Of a stretch of 64,000 nucleotides of DNA, positions 43,441 to 54,131 are shown piece after piece. The stretch covers positions 5,146,001 to 5,210,000 of the forward strand of contig CAUWAG010000018.1 in assembly GCA_963556695.1 (NCBI GenBank). Reading direction: 5' to 3'. This DNA is from Anthostomella pinea. Its lineage: Eukaryota > Ascomycota > Sordariomycetes > Xylariales > Xylariaceae. Position 1 is the stretch's first letter. Each line of letters begins with the position of its first letter. Under the pieces are notes generated by a model. That model ran no database searches, had not been told where the DNA came from, and was given only the letters and a program-made list of their open reading frames with translations. Position numbers and translations under genes: made by a program.

Positions 43441-45258
43441 ATGCGACTTATCAACACCAGGACACTGGAGCTGGAGGAATTCTTGGAGGGCAGTATTCCA
43501 AAGCACTATGTCATATTGTCTCATACCTAGGACAACGAAGAAGTCACGTTCCGAGACTGGCAGGACGTCAACGTTGCAACTCTAGGGCAGGTTATACGAA
43601 GATTCGGGGAGCTTGCGAAAAAGCTGCGCAGCACAATTTTGACTACCTCTGGGTCGATACCAACTGCATAGACAAAACGAGCTCCGCCGAGCTCAGCGAG
43701 GCAATAAACTCTATGTTCGCCTGGTACCGCAGTTCCACCGTATGTTATGTCTATCTGAGTGATATTTCGCCATGGCCGGGGCAAGCTATTCAGCAAGATG
43801 TCTACCGACATATCGGTAGGAGCAGATGGTTCACTCGCGGGTGGACTTTGCAAGAGCTTTTAGCTCCTGCTCGCCTCGTGTTTTATGCACGAGACTGGTC
43901 GAGGATCGGGACGCTTTCTACCCTGTGCGGTGGGATTTCCGCTATAACCCGGATCGACGCGGATTACCTCACCGGAAAACGACCTCTCGAGGAAGCAAGT
44001 GTAGGAAAGAAGATGTCCTGGCTATCTGGAAGAGTTACGACGAGGTTGGAAGATATGGCGTACTGCATGCTAGGCATATTCGACATCAATGGCACGTATA
44101 GAAGCGTCCCTTTTCTATACCCCAAGTCCTTGGTTCTGGAACGCACTTGAACCTTCTGCTAACTTCTCGGCAGTAAGTAATTCTGCTAGGCGATTCTAGA
44201 AACGTAGGGTACGGTAACTAACCATGGACATTTTCATACATCAGATGCCTCTTCTTTATGGAGAGGGATCGAAGGCTTTCGTTCGGCTCCAGGAAGAGAT
44301 TTTGAAGGTCTCCAATGACCACACCATATTCACTTGGACGTGGAATGAGTCAGTCCCTACCGACTGGGTCAGCATGCTTGCTCCATCCCCGGAAGCGTTC
44401 AGACACTCGGCCAGTTTCATTCGGACGTGGACCAATTTGGGCAAGACACGGAACTACGCCATGACGAATGCTGTTCTCGATATAACCCTTCCGCTGGTCC
44501 AGTCTTGGCCGTACTACATTGCTATTCTCAACGTAAAGCACGAGACTCAGTATGCTGGTATGCACGCCTGCATCCCGATACGAGGATTCCTTGATCTTGG
44601 GTATAGGGAAGGAAACAAATTAATGGAGAGAATGCCCTTCCCCCCAAGCCCGATGTTTATAGATCCAGAGTGGACGCTATGTCGTGTGCCCTTGTTTATT
44701 CGGTCAAGACCGGATCCTTCGAATCGTGCGCTGCGCAGCATGGATCTAGCATCTACACCGACGCCGATCAAGCACGGGTTTCTGATCGTGATGGACAGTA
44801 CTCAAAAGCTTCTAGATTATAAGCTGCAGAGCTCGGGGGATCTCAAGTCAATGGGGGACATTTACCTATTGGAAAGGACGAGGATTATCCTCGGCATTGA
44901 CACTTATCCCCCTGGAGTGTTCGATGCTGCAAGGAGTCTGCTTATCATCCCGGAAAATCGCCGAACGGTGTCCGGAGCTCTCATCAGGTTGGGACGGACG
45001 AAAGACAGCGTGTGCATCATATTTCTGGGAGTGGTGGATGGAGAAGCCTCTGGTCTAGGAAGATCGCTGCGCTTTTGTCAGACCATGCCATCGAGACTAT
45101 GGGGCCCGCCGGGAGACGACTCGGGGCGTAAACTGCTGCTACAATCGCTCATGGATGAGATCAAACTTAAAACGGAAAGCCACACCGAGCACATATCGTC
45201 AGCGTTCTTCCATGTTGCATTAGCACATGAAGTTGTGATGCGCGGCATTGGCCCTTGA
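43441..45258 (+). pseudogene. HET domain (heterokaryon incompatibility) gene, broken
   Basis: Relic of a HET-domain gene. It starts MRLINTRTLELEEFLEG with HYVILSHT, the classic HET opening. The next codon, expected to be Trp, is TAG at 43528-43530. The frame continues DNEEVTFRDWQDV until one base is missing at about 43588-43592; the shifted frame reads DYLWVDTNCIDKTSSAELSE, then RGWTLQELLAPARLVFYARD and LEDMAYCMLGIFDIN. A normal intron should follow, but no GT donor fits at the codon boundary (44088-44095 reads AATGGCAC). The last part, from about 44247, reads MPLLYGEGSKAFVRLQEEIL and stays open to 45258. Three separate lesions make this a pseudogene. HET proteins trigger non-self recognition death in fungal fusion cells. 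Confidence 0.85.
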
Positions 45259-46245
45259 GCATGCTTTCCCAGAACTAGCGCTGTTGAACATGGCATAAGA
45301 TCGTCGCCCTTTTCGCTAGTTACCTGTCGACTCTCGCTCATCAGTACTGTTCTGGCAACATACTTCCAGAATTGCGACACAGGATCGTCGGAGTTGGCTG
45401 AATGCTGCAATGTTCGATACGATGCAGTTCAGTGTCCTGGGGGATCCGGTAATTGAGTTGAACAGGCCACGACCTGTGGACAGCTTGGGCTACGCTTGGG
45501 CGCATGTACATGACAGTAGAATTGGGGCTGGCGAGCGCTTGCTGTTGGGAGTAGAAGGCTGTCGATCTCCATTTCACCCTGCTCCCGAACTCATCATAAA
45601 GCAGTGTTGGATGGAAGGTTCAGGCGTACATGCATACCAGCATGCTTCCCAACAGCACCTCGATAACATATCAGTGCCCACAAACGCCGTGCATTCGCTA
45701 CAGGAAGCGAGCGGGCCTCGGGGATGTGTCCGCAGTCAAGTAGCGATCCAGCGGCTTCGTCTCATCCGGAGCAACTCAGAGGGCTTGGATCAAGCAGATG
45801 CTGTATGGCGCTCGTCTCGCTTCGGATTGCACGAGTCCGCTCCCAATATTGACGACTGGCCAGCCGTTTAGCCATGTTCACAGCCCTTCTCTTCTCGTTG
45901 TCGACCAACCTCGCAAAAAAAGCCAAAGTTGCTCCAAAGCACGAAAGACAGAAAACACCCCATCACTTTATGCGTGTTCACTGGAAAAGCGGCATAGTAT
46001 TGGCGAAGCAACACGTACGGTTGATATTGCTTCGTGAGAACACAGGTAAGGTTCCGAGTACCGTACAAGATTGCCACCGCAAAGGAGCCTTAGCTACCTA
46101 TGCCGCAATCAACTCATGAAAGATGTACCATGTCCAGCCTGATGGTCCACCACCCTGTTTCGCATGCAAATTCCACGTAACCGAAATACCCTCGGTCGCC
46201 AAATCCAGTTCCCATATCGTCGTATCGTCGGATAAGTCGGGCTTT
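45259..46245. other. Intergenic of 1 kb, no gene seen
   Basis: 3' flanks of the HET relic and the convergent eL42 gene. A 153-residue frame at 45410-45871 has no motif or splice support and is not called. Confidence 0.5.
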
Positions 46246-46872
46246 CTAGAACACAAGAGCAGCACCCTTGGTCTTCTTGTCACCACTGTCCAAACGTATT
46301 AGTTTTGGGGTGATTGTCCGATGGAGGGGTATACTTGCCCAAGCTCGAAGTGCTTGCATCGCTTCAGCGGCAGCTGCTTCTTCGCCTTGCAGGTAGCGCA
46401 CTCTAGTCTCAGGACCACCTTCTTCGTTGTCTTGGCCTTCTTATGGAACACGGGCTTTGTCTGACCACCGTAACCGGATTGCTTGCCTGTGATCGATCAG
46501 TACTGTGTCCTTCGTCGTGTGTCTGTAATTGTCGAATGAATGCGCGGAGTGGTGCGTTGGAGAGGATCGCTATGTCTACGATGGACAGTTTATCGGGCAA
46601 TGTATCGGTTCGACGTACGGTCATATCTTCGCTTTCCCTGGGCGAACGGGGAAGCCTTTCCAGCCTCTGTGGAAGAACATTGTCAGCCAAAAAACTCTCC
46701 AAGTAAGCATCGCGATCCGGCGGGATAGACGTACTGTACTGGGTGACCTTGTGGAGGGTGTGCTTGTTCTCCTTAGCGCAGTAAGTCTTGCGCGTCTCTG
46801 CCGGGAATGTCAGCCATCGCGGAAACGTAATCCACGGATTCGAACAGGGCGCATACTGGGAATGTTGACCAT
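46246..46872 (-). CDS. RPL42: Large-subunit ribosomal protein eL42 (L42/L44e)
   Basis: Ribosomal protein eL42, which binds at the 60S E-site. Exons are 46872-46857, 46797-46735, 46666-46619, 46486-46339 and 46285-46246, exactly 105 codons (104 residues). Joins give [52 protein letters not shown] and [17 protein letters not shown]. Introns are 59, 68, 132 and 53 nt. The fourth has a GC donor (GCAAGT at 46338) with a CTAAT branch site and CAG end. It is two residues shorter than usual: [12 protein letters not shown] replaces the common C-x4-C segment, so one zinc-ribbon cysteine is missing, while CATC and the later RC remain. The proline linked to cycloheximide sensitivity (TKPVF) is present. 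It may be the sole copy or a divergent second one. Confidence 0.93.
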
Positions 46873-47728
46873 CTTGGCGGTTGGACTGGTGTCGCGATAT
46901 GGGTGGTGATGTTGGTCGTTCGTTCGTTCGGGTCGGTCAGTAAGGTGCGCAATAGCTGGAGACAGACCAATTTCGATTTTGCCCACCGGAAAACGTAAAT
47001 TGTGTGGCCTTGAGCCCTTTGTGGCTGTGATCTCGGGTGAAAACAGTGGCGCCGGCGGGATGAGTCAAGCCACGTGACCTTAGTGGGGCGTATCTACCCT
47101 TCTTGTAACTGCAACACCTCTCTAAATGCATGCTTGGCTTGCGGAGATCTCCACTGTTCTTAATGAAGCCTCAGTGGCCCAACTCCGACGAGATCTGATC
47201 CATCATCCACCCATGACTGGGCTTCCCCGAAAGACCTGATCGACAATTCGACATCGTGTACTATACATTACACAGTGAGACATGATTCCCCCAAAGCGCC
47301 CCACGTTCTGGTGTAGCTAGGGGTTGACGACGACCTACCTGGCTGGGACGCTCATCGGTAAGGTCGAAGACTAGGGGGCAGGCCAATCACGGCCGTACCT
47401 GTCACACGTGCTCTTGTGAAGTGAACCTACACGATGCGGACATAGCATTGTGTGAGGCCAACTTAGGTAGGGAACGGAATCCTCGATCATCATTTTGTGG
47501 ATTCGTGGCTGGATTGAATCGCTCCTATTCAAAACTCAAAAAAAGAAGCGTAAAACCAACCAAAGCTGAACGTTTCTCTATACTACTGCGGACCATATAT
47601 ACGCGTGCTCTGGCTTGCGCGACCATATATAACAGATGGAATTCCCCAAGCTCGCAGACTGGCCTTCTCATACATGATCACTCAGATTCAAGTCTAACAG
47701 CACCCGATATCCGAAACCCACTCGTACG
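46873..47728. other. Divergent intergenic region between eL42 and the phosphatase-like gene
   Basis: Should hold the promoters of both genes. The short 5' flank of eL42 contains GAACGAACGAACGA repeats (46916-46930), read on the minus strand. No gene was seen. Confidence 0.55.
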
Positions 47729-48420
47729 ATGCAGCTCTCTAGCCTGGTTTTACTTGCCGCGGTAGCGGTAGCGAAGCCGACGGTGTACTTCATCCGCCAC
47801 GGCGAGAAACCCGACGAAGGCAACGGTCTGAGTGTCGAGGGTGAACAGCGAGCTGAGTGTCTACGAACAGTGTTCGGGGCCAGCTCGCAATACAACATTG
47901 GACACATCATGGCACAGACACCGAAAGACAGTGAGTATCTCACGCACCCCGAAGTCATCCTCGTGTTCTAACGATTCGGCAGGTGGTAAACGCCAACGGC
48001 CCTACCTCACAGTGAGGCCTCTAGCCGATGACCTCGGTCTGACGGTCGACGTCTCGTGTGACCGAGATGACGAGGCGTGCGTTGCCGATGTGGTTGATGA
48101 CTATGATGGCGATGGAAACATCTTGATCTGGTATGGTCCACCTCACTTCGTCAAAACTCGGTATGATAGCAGAATACTGACCGCTGCGCAGCTGGGAGCA
48201 TCACCAACTCAGCAAGCTCGCCGAGGAGCTGGGCGCGGACGACGTCGATGACTACCCTGATGATTCCTACGACCTCATTTGGACCGCTCCCTATGACTAC
48301 AGCGAGATTGTGTCGATAACATCTGAAAATTGCCCTGCATTAGATGATTTGCACACTCGGCGTCTTGTTAGAAAGCAACCAGTTAGGCCTCGGTACAACA
48401 GGCAATCGAGAGAAGACTGA
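47729..48420 (+). CDS. Secreted phosphoglycerate-mutase-like histidine phosphatase family protein
   Basis: A 192-residue protein with signal peptide MQLSSLVLLAAVAVAKP and the histidine phosphatase motif FIRHGEKP (RHGE at residues 23-26). Exons are 47729-47930, 47983-48130 and 48192-48420, with introns of 52 and 61 nt and exactly 193 codons. The joins give TPKDSGKRQRPYLTV and ILICWEHHQL. The second histidine pair (EHH, about 119-121) fits the catalytic pocket. YDLIWTAPYDYSEI and SENCPALD near the end match fungal relatives. The substrate is unknown. The last 25 basic residues after PALDD look like an extension beyond the usual family end. Confidence 0.87.
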
Positions 48421-48569
48421 GTACCATCTCTCTGGAGATCTGAATCGTCTATAGATTTACATCATCTAGATCTATTCCTCATAAATATTATCATCACTGC
48501 AAAAGTCAGCACTCCTCCCATACGCCCCGTCTTATCTAATCGCGCTTCACGATTTCAGGGTGGTCAAAC

Positions 48570-50278
48570 TCACAATTTCTCAGCAAACTTCCCCCTGCCC
48601 TCCGCGTCGCGGTTGACAAACACACTGACGCTAGTCTGGCCGCACACAAAGTCGCCAAACCCGTCGTCGCCGATGCGTACCTCGCGGTCGCTCCAGCCCA
48701 GCACGTCGGTCCACACCTCGCCGGCATGCACCTCGCCGACGTGCATGCGCTTCTCGCCGGGGCCGGCGTTGCTCAGCACGACGGCGCAGCCCGCGCGCCG
48801 GTCCCACGTCCCGTAGCGCACCCAGCCGAGACACGTCGCGTAGTCGAAGTAGTCGGCTTGTTTCCCGTAGGCGTAGAGCTTGCGGGCGAGCGCGAGCTTA
48901 GGCAGGATACCACCACAGGCGGGCGGGAACGGGTGCTCCCCCTTGATGCCGTAGAGGTCGCCGTAGAAGAGGCATGGGTAGCCCTCGCCGCGCAGCAGGA
49001 TCAGGGCGTAGGCTAGCGGCTTGAACCAACCTTCTATGGGCGCTTCGAGGGCTTGGTAGGGTTGCGTGTCGTGGTTCATGACCAGCGTCTGCATCTCTTT
49101 AGCAGTGCCTCAAGTGAAGGCTTGCTACCAAGAGTAGTTGGCTTGACTGAAGGCCGGGACTCACCACTGCGTTGACAGGCATAGAGGCCACCAGCGTGTC
49201 GTCAAAGACTTTCCGAAGGTCTGCGCCGGAGCTCTTGCTGATCTGGCTGAAGTTATACACCAGCGGCGCGTCGAAAAGCGAAAACTTCTTGCCCATTCTG
49301 TCGAGGTAGCGGGTCATATCGTCCAGACTGTCCTTCCAGAACTCACCGACGAAGAACCAGCCTTGGCCGTAGGTCTCGTCCAGTATGGTGATGAACTTGC
49401 GCAGGAAATCTTCGCTGTAATGTTTTATGGCGTCAAAGCGGACGCCCTTGAGGGGCAGGGTCTGCGCGAGCCATTTGCCCCAGGCGAGGACGTCGGCTTC
49501 GACCTGGGGATGCGCGTAGTCCAGATCGGACCCCATCAGGAAATCGCTGAGGGCTGTCAGTCATGCTCCCGACTGGCGCCGTCATTACAGGATGATTATT
49601 CCGTACTAATTGCCCTTCTCGCTGTCCACATCACCGTCTTCTGCCCAACCCTGGGACTTGTCGCCCATGATCTTGTAGATGGCCGTCTTCTCGTTCCTGG
49701 CATTGTAGTCGACGCCGCTGAAGTGGTACCAGTGATACTTCATCTTGCTGTACTTGTCGCCGCGGCCAGGGAAGTCGAATCCGACCCAGGCTTCGATCTC
49801 GTACTGGTCACTTACCTCCTTGTTGCGGTCATCCGGGTCGACTTCCACCGCCTGGCACTTTTCCTTGTGGTCCGCAGCGAAGCGGTGGTTGAGGACGGCG
49901 TCGAAGTAGATGCAGAGACCGGTCTTCTTCGCCGTTTCGCACAGCTTCATGAGCTCGTCGTAGCTGCCCCATTTCGTCGCAGTAGAGCCCTTCTGGTCGA
50001 ATTCACCCAGATCGTATAGATCGTAAATGTCATAGCCATTCCCCTCCTTTGACGAGCCTTTGCATCTGTGGGCATGGAAACATTAGATGTACTCATAAAG
50101 GTCTGCCTTCCGATGCTACTGACGCGGGCGGTATCCAGATGTTGTCAATCCCCCAGGCTTTTAGCTGAGCGGCCTGCTTTTCCAATCGGACCCAATGCTT
50201 CTGGTCTGCTGGGACATACCACTCAAAAGCCTGCAGCATGGCATTGTTCACCGGGGTGGGTTTCTGTTCCTCGGCCAT
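48570..50278 (-). CDS. Alpha-amylase, GH13, intracellular type
   Basis: Glycoside hydrolase family 13 alpha-amylase of 504 residues, cleaving alpha-1,4-glucans. Exons are 50278-50124, 50065-49607, 49546-49165 and 49088-48570, with introns of 58, 60 and 76 nt, summing to exactly 505 codons. Joins give IWIPPACKGSS, EKGNYDFLMGSD and NAVTLVMNHDT. Catalytic residues are Asp243 (GVRFDAIKH), Glu273 (FFVGEFW) and Asp339 (VMNHDTQP). The N-terminus MAEEQKPTPVNNAMLQAFEW has no signal peptide, so it resembles the bacterial-type cytosolic amylases (GH13 subfamily 5) that fungi use in alpha-glucan or cell-wall metabolism. An ATG at 50293 is also in frame. Confidence 0.92.
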
Positions 50279-50921
50279 CTTGAGGGATTTCAAGATGAGA
50301 TAATTATGACTAGTAACCAGGTAGCGACAGAACAGGAGAGGGAGCCAGAAAAGTCATTATATACTACCTATTACATGGTTATCTTAGCTTCAGGTACCAG
50401 CAAACCCAGGTAAGCGCTCATGTACCTAGATGGGGCAGATACCATATCAAGCTGATTCAAGCAAGATTCACGAAATCAAGAATCAAGCGACGCCACCTCC
50501 CAGTCAGCCAGTCGGCTTGGACGTCGGCCGACTCATGGCGGCTTCAGGCATGAGAGATCGCGAATAAGAAAAGGTCTAGACCCAACGGTGGAGTTTTTAG
50601 GGGTTGAAGCCGAAAACCCCATCCGTGCCTTGTCCCGGCAGCTAGTCATGCCACTTCGTTGGAAGAGACGTTTGAAAACGAGAGGAATACATCATGGATG
50701 AATACACCTTTCTGATGGTGACGAGCAACGTTGAACCATTCTTGCTGCATTTCTGCTCTGTGCCTGGAGGCGCACAGCCAGGTAGCCCGACACCCGGTGA
50801 GAGGTAGATGTTGCGATGTAAGTGGACCATCGAGGGGCAGATAACGGTTGCCAATGCCAACCTTGGCTGTCAGCTCGACTCAAGAGGACGCTGGCAGCCT
50901 AGCAATTGCCGTATCGTGGCA
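50279..50921. other. Intergenic left of solo LTR 2
   Basis: Upstream region of the amylase. No gene recognised. Confidence 0.55.
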
Positions 50922-50926
50922 CCTGA

Positions 50927-51096
50927 TGTTAGATACTAGCACGAATGTGTTGAATGGGAGCCGGAGATAGACACCGGAAGATCTCCAGTGGGGCAGAGAC
51001 GCACAGGGCATCTGACCCACCAAGAAGACAGATGATCAATCTATGCACGCAGAGCAGAACAATCAATAGAATCAATCAACAGCCGTGTATTCAACA
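50927..51096 (+). mobile_element. Solo LTR, copy 2 (170 bp)
   Basis: Runs from TGTTAGATAC to TATTCAACA and matches copy 1 (29919-30088) in reverse complement at 168 of 170 positions. It is flanked by a perfect 5-bp duplication CCTGA at 50922-50926 and 51097-51101, different from the CTATT around copy 1, so the two are independent insertions and not parts of a segmental duplication. The ends form a short imperfect inverted repeat (TGTT/AACA). No primer-binding site, polypurine tract or polymerase reading frame adjoins it. The insertion lies 649 bases upstream of the amylase start. Confidence 0.9.
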
Positions 51097-51101
51097 CCTG
51101 A

Positions 51102-51929
51102 CGTCACTGGGTGCATAAAACTGAATCCGGCTGTCTTTCTGGACTTCCAAGGTTGTGTTCGAAGGCTTCAGCCTTCCAGGATTTGCGGCTGGGTGGCATA
51201 AAGATAAAGCTCCAAGCTGAGCTGATCCTCGGTTGTACTTTGCGCATCAGGTTGAACTTGAATGGAATGCAACTCATCATTGTGACACTCTATTTTCACC
51301 GCCGAGGGCAACCCATAAAACCCGCTGTCAGCAATCCTAGCGGCCTCCCTAAGCGGCCCCTGAATCGGCCCTCGGGAAACAGCTGGCAAATCACGGAGCA
51401 GCTGCTGGCTGTTGGCCAACTTGGCCTCCGAACAGTATGGTGGCACTGCCGGGCCGAGCGTCGGTTTAGTGGTCCACCAGAAAAAGCAGCAACTGCACCT
51501 TTGAACCAACATCCAACATGACACCCATTCGTGACCTTCCGTTTACCCATTCACCTGGTCACCTGCACTTGCCCTTCCAGGCGCTGCCTGATAGGTAAGA
51601 TTGGTAGGAAGTCGTCAGCCGCCGGATTGCGACCCAGACATATTACTCAAATCACCCCTGACTGGTTTGCTTGCCGCCAGTTTGCTCTCCTTATATAGAC
51701 GCTCTGCGGTATTCACCAGATGGCAGCTCTCATGTCTCTTCAACTATTCTCTCTTTGCAACAGTCTTTCACAGACGCGGATAAAATATACCGAACCTTCT
51801 CACCCGCAGTACTCCTTGCTATTTGAATCCAGGCATTGCTACCGGGGTGCGATAGGTTAGACGTTCAAGCAGCAGGCTGGCTGACTAAGAGCTACCTTAC
51901 CTATCGACTGCCCTGCGCCGCCAGCGAGC
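51102..51929. other. Intergenic right of solo LTR 2
   Basis: Upstream of the F-box gene. TATATAG at 51694 could be a TATA element about 235 bases before the ATG. No gene was seen. Confidence 0.5.
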
Positions 51930-53540
51930 ATGGAGATAGATGCGCCCGACGATGCGCCACCCATCCTACGATTGCCTGTCGAGCTGCTCCTGCAGACTTC
52001 TTCGTATCTCAGCGTGGCGGACCTGTTTTCGCTGCGCCTGACCTGCCGTCATGTCGAGGCCTCTATATTCGCATCGTTTTGTCAGGAGTTCTTTGCCGAA
52101 CGCCGGTTCATGATCACCTTCAGCAGCTTACAAGCTCTCGTTGATATCTCGAGTCTACCACGATTCTCGGAATACATCACCCATCTCACCATCGGGCTTG
52201 ACCGCTTCGACACCAGTGAAGCATTGCCTCGCTTTGCCGACTACTGGGACCCCGTGACCCATACAGCGCGCGATGCCCCCCTGGTCAAGGAGGGGATCAA
52301 TGAACACAAACTTGAAGCATTTACCGTCGAGCAGAACTTCATCGTCAGCAGTGGGAAACTGCAGATGATGCTCACCGAGGCGCTGGGGAACCTCGAGAAC
52401 CTTCAGGAACTCAGCTTGCGAGACAGCAATGCACGCAAGACATCCAGTCGCCCAGACTCGAACACGTTATTAGTCAGTCACGGTGCCGCCCACGTTTTCC
52501 GAGAAACGGGTATCAACTTCATCGACCATGAATCACACCTCCATCCTCACGACCACCAATTCGTGGACATTGTCTTCTCAGCCCTTCTCCTGGCTCTAGC
52601 GAGAAGTGGCACACAACTGAAAGCATTGACAGTCGACATAAGCAAGCACGACGTCGGCTTGTCGAGTTCTGCCTTCTCATTGCCCATGTTCCTCCTCCAT
52701 GACCTCCAACCAACTTTGTTCAATCTTCAACACCTCGACCTGTCAATTAGCTTTATCCAGGCGACTCTGGGTAGCTACTCGAACCGCTCAGCCGGGTTCT
52801 TGTCATGGCAGCAACACCAGCTGTTTAAATTCCTTGAGCAGACGCCCAACCTCGTCAGTCTTCGGATAGTATCAAAGGAACGGGGTTTCGTCGCCGATGG
52901 CATCATAGTCTGGCTCGCTAGCCTACTAGAACGAGAGAGTGATGGTCATGTACGTTATCCTGCGGTTCCGGGAGACCAAAGTCTGCTAACATGCATGTAG
53001 CAACCCGACAAACAGATCAGCCGGCCGTCCCTCCCACACTTCGAACACAAGTTCCGAGCGCTGCGTGAACTAGAGCTTATCAACATGGCGGCGCCTGCCA
53101 CGACGCTCTCCAAAGTCTTGTCCTGCCTTTCACAGTCGTTAACCAAGCTGTCCTTCAGCAAGTTGGCGTTGACAGTCACGGACTCAGACGACGAACTCGA
53201 CAACGATGCCCAGAAACCGAACGCGTGGGTCTTGCTTCTACAGGACATGTATGCCTGTCTCCAGCTGGAAAGCTTCGCGGTGTCTGCCTTGGAGCATCAT
53301 ACTCCGAGCTGTTCGAGGCCTCAGAGTACTGGCGGCCACCCGGTTGCTTTCCTGCCTTCTAATTTCGGTGTCCAAGGCAGGTTGGCCAGTGGGATGCTAA
53401 ATACATGGTCGCATACGGGGAATGTCACCACCATGAAGGATTTCCTCCAGGAGATGTCTATAAAGACAATCGTTATATGCCCACGATGCAAACAGAATAA
53501 TGCCGGATATCGGTCTGTGGAGGACATCCTTGAGGCTTGA
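51930..53540 (+). CDS. F-box protein
   Basis: A 519-residue protein with an N-terminal F-box (ILRLPVELLLQTSSYLSVAD, residues about 12-31, then LFSLRLTCRHVEASIF), the substrate-adaptor module of SCF ubiquitin ligases. Exons are 51930-52949 and 53001-53540, with a 51-nt intron carrying a perfect GCTAAC branch site; the join gives DGHQPDKQ. The rest shows irregular leucine-rich repeats such as LENLQELSLRD, LFNLQHLDLSIS, TPNLVSLRIVS and LRELELINM. The late CPRCKQN is a lone CxxC. It is intact, unlike the two F-box relics at the left, and not closely related to them. Confidence 0.82.
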
Positions 53541-54131
53541 ATCCCTGCGAGTCGATTGTCTATGAGTCGAGGATACATGCCACGTTGTATAAGCGAGGGT
53601 GAAGTATTAGCATCCGTTGAATTGCCATTTGAATCGTCTGAATTCGAGTCGAGCCCTTCAGCTTCCTCCTCGCAACGTGCCAACATACATATGTCATTTT
53701 CCCTCAGCGGTTGAGGATCACATCCCAACGCGACCTCCCGCACATCTCTCCTGCATTAGTCGAACCCAATTAAGAACTTACTCCCCTTTCGGCATTTGTC
53801 TTATCAATTGACTCGAGATAGGAGGCGCACATGCATGCTGCAATGCAGCAACGCACCCCTGACCGGGAATTGTGATAACAGGCTTCTGTATCTGAGGTGC
53901 CAGTGCAAGTGGCGTGACCGGCTGTGCATCGAGGAGTGTCACGGGCGGGGTGACCGGCGTCGTGAAGTAACCATCATTGCCGACGCCTTTTAGTCGAGGT
54001 TTGCCCTGCGCTTTTACGTTCTACCTTCCCAATTAATGGACTGAAGACAGACCAGCGAGCTGTCAGCATTTCTAACTTTCCAGTGTAACCACACCAGCAG
54101 GACAGGCAGGCAAGGGACCCAGACATACACA
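53541..54131. other. Intergenic, no gene seen
   Basis: 3' flank of the F-box gene and promoter of the MFS gene. Nothing specific. Confidence 0.55.

Noticed and set aside
45410..45871. Plus-strand open frame of 153 codons
   Set aside because: No motif, no splice partner and no start context; it lies in the 3' flank of the HET relic.
46826..46840. TTCGAATCC B-box-like string on the minus strand
   Set aside because: It lies inside the first eL42 intron and has no tRNA fold around it.
46409..46906. Open frames on both strands over eL42
   Set aside because: They run through introns of the ribosomal protein gene and are shadows of it.
29919..51096. Repeat pair as MITEs or a DNA transposon
   Set aside because: The terminal inverted match is only TGTT/AACA with weak extension, and 5-bp duplications with TG...CA ends fit LTRs better than DNA transposon families.
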